This document shows positions 58,078-64,000 of a DNA stretch of 64,000 bases, piece after piece (the stretch's first letter is position 1; each line of letters begins with the position of its first letter). Source of the DNA: Roseiarcus sp963798015 (GTDB taxonomy: Bacteria; Pseudomonadota; Alphaproteobacteria; Rhizobiales; Beijerinckiaceae); contig CAWCSA010000024.1 in the NCBI GenBank assembly GCA_963798015.1, forward strand, positions 85,464-149,463, read 5' to 3'. Both the position numbers and the translations under genes were made by a program. The notes under the pieces were generated by a model, which searched no databases, was not told the origin of the DNA, and saw nothing but the letters and a program-made list of their open reading frames with translations.

Positions 58078-59601
58078 ATGGACAAATCGTCCGAGCAATT
58101 TGCGCCAGAACATGGTCGTAGCCGCTCCGCGACACGAGTGTTGGGATCGATTGGGAGCATAACGCTTCTCGCGGGATGCTCTATCATCACGATACTATTC
58201 TTCTCTGGATACGCGTATACTACCAGCGCTGACTTGGCTTGGCACTATTCACTGATCGAATTCATCATTCAACACCGGGAATTGCCCAGTGCTGGCGTAA
58301 CGCGCCTCGGACCAATGATCGAATACCCTCCTGGAGTCCATGTGCTAGTTGCGACTGCAGCTTCTCTGCTTGACGCCAACGTGCTTCGAGCTCTATTTTT
58401 TAGCTGCGTGGTCGCTGTATTTATCGCATATCTACTGGTTATAACTTTGCTCGGCGATCAGAGTCGTGTCGAATGTTTTACTGGTGCGATTTTATTAGTT
58501 TCTCTCATATTTCTGTTGCGTGGAACGCACATGCTGTTTGGCAATGAAATCATTCACGAATTCTTCTATGCTCAGCTGGTTGGCGATCTTGGCTTCATAT
58601 TTCTGTTGATAGTGACTTCAAGGCTTAGACAGCCGGCGATAGCCGGCGTGTTTGCGATTGTCGCAGTCTACGCGCTTGCTTGGATATACACGGCCTCTGC
58701 TGCCAAACTTGCAGTAGCGATCTTACTGGCTCAGCTCCTGGCACTAGCTCGGGGGTACTCCGGAGAACGTGTACTTTGGCTAATCGCGCTGACGATTTTG
58801 CTGCCGCTGACCCTTGTAATTCACCCGACTTTCGAACCGATGGTCAGAAACGCGACGCATGACGGGTCCATTTCGATCAGCTTGCCACTCGTGCTATTCG
58901 GATCCTCCCTGTTGTTGTTACTGGCTCCGAGCATTTGGTGGCTGCACTCGCGCTCTGGTTCGTCTATACAATGCGAACCTTTGGTGGCAGCGGGAGTCGC
59001 AATTGCTCTTTTAGCGTGGGTGCAGTTTGTCTTTTTGCGCCTTGGAGGTCTTGGCTCGCCTTATGCCGTGAAGAAGCACGGGTTCATGGTTGGTACGTTC
59101 CTGGTTGCGAGTCTGGCGGCTTGGTTAATCTCAACGTTCCGTCAATTCGGATTGTACCGACAACTCCCAGCCTCAATTGGATTTATTCCGGTTTACGTAA
59201 CGCGATGGATTGCCGCATGCGTAGCCGTCGTTGTCGTATTGCCTTGGCGAGGAGAGCCGCTAGATCCCATAATCAAATACGATGAAGAGGTTCGGGCCAT
59301 CGCGGCGGCAGGTCATCCGCCGGATCTTCTCGGGCATACAATATCCGTAAACAGACAGCTTCCGTTTGTCGTCAACTTCGCCGTCGCCCTTGCTGTGCTC
59401 GAACTGCCCGGTTGGACCTCCGCCGAAATCGACCAGTTTGCAGTCTTCGGAAGGGCAGAACCAATGCCTAGCGCAGTGCAGTACGCGGTCATAGTTTCGA
59501 CGCTATTGCACCCACGGCCAGAATGTGTAGTCGAGAACTACGCGCCGATCCAAATACAGCTTGTGCGCCGTGATTGCATTGAAGCTATCACCGTGCACTA
59601 G
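58078..59601 (+). CDS. Polytopic membrane protein, GT-C glycosyltransferase-like
   Basis: A 507-residue protein with about 11 hydrophobic segments (first ITLLAGCSIITILFFSGYAY). The first extramembrane loop has TTSADLAWHYSLIEFIIQHR and MIEYPPGVHVLVA; an acidic residue near a His and the YPPG-H pattern are typical of GT-C-type glycosyltransferases and related DUF6541-like proteins that use lipid-linked sugars. A periplasmic C-terminal stretch follows. No catalytic proof. Base composition and codons (many TTA, ATA, TTT) are AT-richer than the surrounding genes, suggesting transfer. It is the only plus-strand gene of this glycan region. Confidence 0.6.
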   Translation: MDKSSEQFAPEHGRSRSATRVLGSIGSITLLAGCSIITILFFSGYAYTTSADLAWHYSLIEFIIQHRELPSAGVTRLGPMIEYPPGVHVLVATAASLLDANVLRALFFSCVVAVFIAYLLVITLLGDQSRVECFTGAILLVSLIFLLRGTHMLFGNEIIHEFFYAQLVGDLGFIFLLIVTSRLRQPAIAGVFAIVAVYALAWIYTASAAKLAVAILLAQLLALARGYSGERVLWLIALTILLPLTLVIHPTFEPMVRNATHDGSISISLPLVLFGSSLLLLLAPSIWWLHSRSGSSIQCEPLVAAGVAIALLAWVQFVFLRLGGLGSPYAVKKHGFMVGTFLVASLAAWLISTFRQFGLYRQLPASIGFIPVYVTRWIAACVAVVVVLPWRGEPLDPIIKYDEEVRAIAAAGHPPDLLGHTISVNRQLPFVVNFAVALAVLELPGWTSAEIDQFAVFGRAEPMPSAVQYAVIVSTLLHPRPECVVENYAPIQIQLVRRDCIEAITVH

Positions 59602-59658
59602 AAAACGCTTCAGGCAACTTCGATCGATCTCGACTATCGGATTCGATACGTGTAATCC

Positions 59659-61473
59659 TCAATCCTGGATTGGCAGAAGTTCGGCGGGGTCGACAGAAGG
59701 CAGCGCGATCGGTCCCTCACGGTTCCATTGCACATGAAATCCGGCGAAGTCTTCGCGGTCAGCAAGAGCCAGGCGCCGTGCGCTTCTGCCGTTGATGGAG
59801 AGAATCCGCAGCTCACGGTAGGGAACGACGCCGCCGCCGACCTTAGCGTTTCCCACGCCCTCCGCGTCGGGGCCAAACTGAATCTGCCACCACGACGCCC
59901 AGTAGCTATTCGGAGCCCCCAACCAGGGAACCAGGCGAAACGAGATATCATCTCTGTGCAGCCAGACGCGTGCGATCGTCGGACTCAGGATGTCGCTCGA
60001 CCGCCAGCGCAATCGGTTCGGCAAATCCAACTTCAAAAGGATTTGCGTGGGCGGGCTCAACCCCGCGGCAAGATCTTCGGCGACCAAGCGCCGCATGCTG
60101 TCGCGGATGAATTTCTCGTTGGCGGTTATTTCGACCTGGACGCGATTGTGGCCGAGGGAGAACACCGCGCCGATCGCAATCGCAAGCGCTACCGCCCCGC
60201 TCCACAACCGCGCGCGCAACGGCGGAGCGGCGACCCTCAGGATAGCGGCCGCCACAGTGAGCATCAGCACTGGGATCGTCAGCTGATAGATCATCGGCCA
60301 ACGCGTTCCCGGCGTCCAGGTGTCAGAACAGCTCTCAAGCGCAACTGTCGGCGCCGCAACGCACGCCACGACGACGAACACGTCCACGAGCCCTCGCCCA
60401 CTGACGCCCGGCACCACCGCGACGGCGCGGCGCTCCCGCCAATCCAGGGCGAGAAAGGCAACGCTGCCGCAAACGGCCCCGGCAATAATGAATGCGAGGC
60501 GATGGGGGGAGGTGACGACGTTTTGGTAGAATTGGGTGAGATCGCTGGTCCATAGACCCTCTCGCAGCGACTGAAGCAGCGCCACTCCCCTGAAATGGAA
60601 AGATACGGCGGGCGCGAACGGCCCCATCGTCGTCTGCCAGATCAGGAAAAACAGCGCGAACAACACAAGATATGGAAGGGTGTCGAGAACGGCGGCGCGC
60701 GCGCGCTCGAAGGTGGAATGCAACGGGTCGAGACCGGGCGCGGGCACCCGCCGAAACGCCAGGTACCCTATGGCGAGAACAGCGCCACATTGAATAGAGT
60801 AGGTCGCGAACGCGACGAACCACAGGAGGATAGAAATCGCATAGAGGTGATAGTTTCGCCGGCCCTCCTCGACGAAGCGCGCATAGGAGGCCACGCAAAG
60901 CAGCGAAGCCGCAAGAGCTCCCTGGAAGTTCCAGATGATTTGCTCGGTGTAGCGATTGGCCATCCAAAATACGCTCACGATCGCAATCCCGAGGGCAAAA
61001 CTGCGCGCAGGGCGACCCCCAACAGTTATGACCAAGCAATAGGCGGCAAAGGCCAGCAGGGCGGCAGCGGCGTAGCGCAGCGCCAGCAGGCCGGCGTCAA
61101 ACCCCAAGATGATTGGGCGCGCAGCCATGTACCACCAGGGAGACAATGGATTCCGGTGATCGATCGCCCAAAATAGCCGGGCAGCCTCGGCTCCCTGGCC
61201 GTGCTGCAGCATGTCGACCCAATTATTGTCTTCGCCAATGGGGAAGACATTGAAACTGACTCCGAAGCCCAGCGCCCCAAGCGTCGCAATCACGATGAGG
61301 AGCGCGGCGAGAGCCCCCAGAATATAAGCGCCGTCGAGAACAACTGCCGCCCGCATCCAGCCGAGCGTCGAACGGCATACATCATCAGGTCCTGTCCTGT
61401 GCAAATGCGACCTAGCCCCGTCTTTGAGGGGGGAGTCGTGCTCCACCGTTTGGATGAAATCGTTCATGTGCAA
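59659..61473 (-). CDS. Polytopic membrane protein, possible GT-C glycosyltransferase
   Basis: A 604-residue protein with about 11 membrane segments, starting around AYILGALAALLIVIATLGAL. The first periplasmic loop contains FPIGEDNNWVDMLQHGQGAE, an acidic pair as in GT-C enzymes, and RNPLSPWWYMAARPIILGFD. After the last segment (GAVALAIAIGAVFSLGHNRV) comes a periplasmic domain of about 160 residues (LPNRLRWRSSDILSPTIARV...) of unknown fold. I recognise no named family. Convergent with the preceding membrane protein (57 bp apart). Confidence 0.55.
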   Translation of the reverse strand: MHMNDFIQTVEHDSPLKDGARSHLHRTGPDDVCRSTLGWMRAAVVLDGAYILGALAALLIVIATLGALGFGVSFNVFPIGEDNNWVDMLQHGQGAEAARLFWAIDHRNPLSPWWYMAARPIILGFDAGLLALRYAAAALLAFAAYCLVITVGGRPARSFALGIAIVSVFWMANRYTEQIIWNFQGALAASLLCVASYARFVEEGRRNYHLYAISILLWFVAFATYSIQCGAVLAIGYLAFRRVPAPGLDPLHSTFERARAAVLDTLPYLVLFALFFLIWQTTMGPFAPAVSFHFRGVALLQSLREGLWTSDLTQFYQNVVTSPHRLAFIIAGAVCGSVAFLALDWRERRAVAVVPGVSGRGLVDVFVVVACVAAPTVALESCSDTWTPGTRWPMIYQLTIPVLMLTVAAAILRVAAPPLRARLWSGAVALAIAIGAVFSLGHNRVQVEITANEKFIRDSMRRLVAEDLAAGLSPPTQILLKLDLPNRLRWRSSDILSPTIARVWLHRDDISFRLVPWLGAPNSYWASWWQIQFGPDAEGVGNAKVGGGVVPYRELRILSINGRSARRLALADREDFAGFHVQWNREGPIALPSVDPAELLPIQD

Positions 61474-61825
61474 ATACGATCAGGTTGGAAGCTGAGGAAT
61501 GGGTAGTTCTTGAGCCGCTGAGCCGTTTCGCGCAAGAGCGAGGTTCGAATGGGCGCCCGTGCGTGGATCACTTTGCTTCCGGTCGACCGGCGAACCGTGA
61601 GCTCCGCCATTTGTGGGCTGCACGACGGGGAACGACTTCCCACCACTATCGTTCGTCACCAAGAGCGACTTGGCGCAGCGCCTTGCCCCGCGGGTGGCCC
61701 AGTCTATCCCTGCTCTTGGCGGGGACGCTTTTCGAGAACCCCATTGCGGCCCCTTCCCACGCGCTGTGCAACGAACAAAGTGCGCGGCGACGACGCGACG
61801 CGCGCCAGGGTTCGATATGAACCAA
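61474..61825. other. 352 bp between the membrane protein and the FkbM-GT4 gene
   Basis: No supported gene. Short frames on both strands have no family features. It should hold the promoter of the minus-strand membrane protein, but I see no clear -35/-10 pair. Confidence 0.4.
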
Positions 61826-64000
61826 TCAACGAGCGGTGCCGAAGAGATCCTGCATTGTGGCCGCCAGACGGCCGATTACTGGATCATCTTCCGAAATGTC
61901 TATGGCAGCAAGATCACGCCCGATTCGTTCGCCCAAAGCTAGCAAAGGCTTCACCTCGATCAACTGCGCGATGAGGCTCTCGACTGCCGTGACATAGGCC
62001 TGTGCACTGAAGGTTTTCGTTGCCCATTCCCTCGCTTTCGCGCTGGTCTCGCGACGAAGCGTCTCGCTTGACACGAGGCGCTCGAGCACCTCGGACAGTG
62101 GCTGAATCTCGACGGAACTAGGTACCTTGAAGACGAGATCATCCGGAAGATCAGAATAAAATCCCGCATCGGCAACGATGATTGGTCGGCCGGATTTCAT
62201 GCCCTCGATCGCTGAGGCGGAGGCTCCCTCAAGAATCGGCTTGCGAAGGCACGATAGAATATCGGCACGTTCGAGCTCGCCGGTGAGCGTCGCATCGTCA
62301 ACCTCGCCCAGAAAGTCAATTCGCGAAAACCCGACCTTCTTGCAAAGCGCTGATAAACGCTCCTTTTCACCTGGCGAGATCATGCCGACGAGCCGGTAAC
62401 GGCATCGCTCCTTGAGCGCAGGTGACGCGGCGATGGCGGCGATGATCGCGTCACAACATTTGTTCGGATTGAGAATGCCTATTGTGGTGATAACGACCTC
62501 GGCGTCGTTACCGCGCGTCCGTGACGCGATCTGCCGGGCGTCGAAACAAAGCGGAGCCACAGATACCGGGCCGGGGCAGGATTTGGCGAGGCGATCGACA
62601 TAGAACCGTGAATGTGCGAGGGCGGCGCCGCACCGTCTTGCCAGCCATTCTGTCATGGGCAGCACCTCAGCGATCTCATTCACCCCGGCCTCGTTTCGCC
62701 ACGCCCGGTCTGCGACCGCAAGGGCAGTCTCGCCATAGGTGAGCCGCACCTCTCGCCTGTGGACATCTTCGCCAAGTCCCTCGAGCGCGACCCATCGGTT
62801 GAAAAAATCGTACAAGTAGAAATCATGAAATATCCCGAGGCATGGCGCGACGTCGATATAGGCGAGCACCCCGGCATGAAAGTCATAGTGGTCGCCGATA
62901 TTGAGCACGATGGCGTCGCTCTGCGCATCGAGTTCACGCGCGGAAAGTTCGTGCCACCACGACACTGCACATCGGGTCGGCAAGGTCGGAGCGCGATCGC
63001 TCGCGTCGCGCTCGCTCCTCACGATCGTCACCGTGTGACCGCGTTCGCTCAGGATTTGCGTCACCGCCGCACTCACGCGGGCAATGGCGGAGCGGCTGCT
63101 GAAAGGGGTGACCCAGGCAATTCTCATGACTTGGCGTGCGCCGCTGCTCGCGAATTCGCTCGGCAGAAAAGAATGTTGATCGAACTCGATGGCGGTCAAG
63201 TCCTTGTGAGAAACGCGATCGCATTCGCCGGAGAGTTCGTCAATCGCGTAAGCCTCAAGGCCGTGCATGTGGAATGCCTCAAACCACGCATCGGGTGTGA
63301 TCTGCGCTCGCCTCAGATGCGCGGGGCCGAATTCGGCGATGATCGCGAGATCCGGGTTCTCGCGCAGGATCCGTGTCATCCCGGCGAGGACGTCGAGCTC
63401 GGCTCCCTCAACGTCAATTTTGACGACATCAACCTGTGCGCCTATCGGCAAAACATCGTCGAGCCGAACGACATCGACCTCGATCCGTAACTCCTCGCTC
63501 CGAACACACTGTCGCGGGATCAAGGAGCGAACTGTGCCCGAGCACGGTCGCCACATGAAACGCACGACGTTCCGGGCGCGCCCCGCATGCCAGACAGTTG
63601 CGCCTCGACAAGATCGCCAAGCCCGTTGATCGCCAGCGCCCGAACTAGCAGATCGAATGTGATCGGCGTAGGTTCGAGCGCAACTACGCGACCCTGCGGA
63701 CCCACAGCACGGGCTCCTGCAAGCGTGAGCAGCCCGATGTGCGCCCCGACATCGACGAACATCATGCCCGGAAGTAACAATCTGGTCAGCAACCTCCGCG
63801 TTCCAGGCTCGAGCCCTTCCGGCCCCGCATCGCAGAGCATGAGCAACAGGGTCGTGTCGGAGCGCGGCACCAGGACGAAACCGTCAGCAGTTCGCACCGC
63901 CACGGTGAAGTCATCGACTTCGATCGGCGTGCGAACCCTGAGTGACAGCTCTGCCAATCTCGTTTCGACAGAATCAACTCTGGTAGCTAGACCCGCAGTG
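61826..64000 (-). pseudogene. FkbM methyltransferase / GT4 glycosyltransferase fusion, two frameshifts, runs off the window
   Basis: Read from the right edge: a charged segment (VDSVETRLAELSLRVRT), then the first half of an FkbM methyltransferase in frame A (MMFVDVGAHIGLLTLAGARA, VVALEPTPITFDLLVRALAI), a short middle part in frame B (LACGARPERRAFHVATVLGH), and the second half in frame C (LRIEVDVVRLDDVL, VDVVKIDVEGAELDVLAGMT). In the same frame C a GT4-type glycosyltransferase follows (MRIAWVTPFSSRSAIARVSA, ITTIGILNPNKCCDAIIAAI, ILEGASASAIEGMKSGRPII). Two single-base skips, near 63597 and 63517, give one continuous protein. The 5' end is outside the window. Role: probable synthesis or methylation of surface glycans. 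Confidence 0.7.

Overview
The window is GC-rich, gene-dense DNA from an alphaproteobacterium, most likely Hyphomicrobiales (Rhizobiales) near the Beijerinckiaceae/Methylocystaceae. The grounds are the parB-parA-rsmG-mnmG-mnmE cluster with two perfect parS sites, a CcrM-type GANTC methyltransferase, a DnaG without the usual zinc ligands, an MmcB gene, a metX-metW pair and alphaproteobacterial-style intergenic palindromes. The genus is an inference only.

Region by region. 0-13.4 kb: two direct copies of a ~1.39 kb ISNCY-type insertion sequence bracket a block of housekeeping genes (pgi, an ABC-F ATPase, holA, leuB, metX-metW, an M20 amidohydrolase). The second copy has a 16-bp target duplication and the first has none. 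13.4-15.5 kb: a decayed DUF3574 gene, a small hypothetical, an RraA-family gene and a tRNA-like remnant. 15.5-21.8 kb: the chromosome partition and tRNA-modification cluster (parB, parA, rsmG, mnmG, mnmE), in which mnmE carries a ~250 bp in-frame repeat insertion. 22-29.3 kb: a secreted hypothetical, gpmA, a methyltransferase, gloB, phaR, an IS5-family element with TTA duplications, prmB and an aldo/keto reductase. 29.4-33.5 kb: dnaG and rpoD. 33.7-35.6 kb: two PEP-CTERM exported proteins; the second has a 14-bp tandem repeat in its signal-peptide codons that puts the natural start out of frame. 35.6-43.3 kb: a compact minus-strand operon for a dipeptide-type ABC transporter, a GMC oxidoreductase and MmcB. 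43.4-49.4 kb: an alpha/beta hydrolase, then ruvC-ruvA-vapB-vapC-membrane protein-ruvB-xerD. 49.4-53 kb: a nucleotidyltransferase (frameshifted), rnhB, ccrM (frameshifted before its C-terminal domain) and a TetR regulator with its own palindrome. 53.1-55.6 kb: ureG, ureF, ureE and the RNase P RNA. 55.8-57.7 kb: three tandem glycine-zipper lipoproteins and an AmpD-like amidase. 57.7-64 kb: a probable surface-glycan region with lower GC in part. It holds a TIR-domain fragment, two polytopic membrane proteins resembling GT-C glycosyltransferases, and a large FkbM methyltransferase/GT4 glycosyltransferase fusion with two frameshifts that runs off the window edge.

Recurring theme: several otherwise convincing genes (ccrM, the nucleotidyltransferase, the FkbM-GT4 fusion, the DUF3574 gene) are broken by single small indels. 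Either the assembly carries indel errors or this genome is accumulating or toggling frameshifts; read-level checking would separate the two. The strongest candidates for new biology are the repeat-controlled PEP-CTERM start, the palindromic-repeat insertion inside the MnmE G domain, and the toxin-antitoxin module built into the ruv operon.
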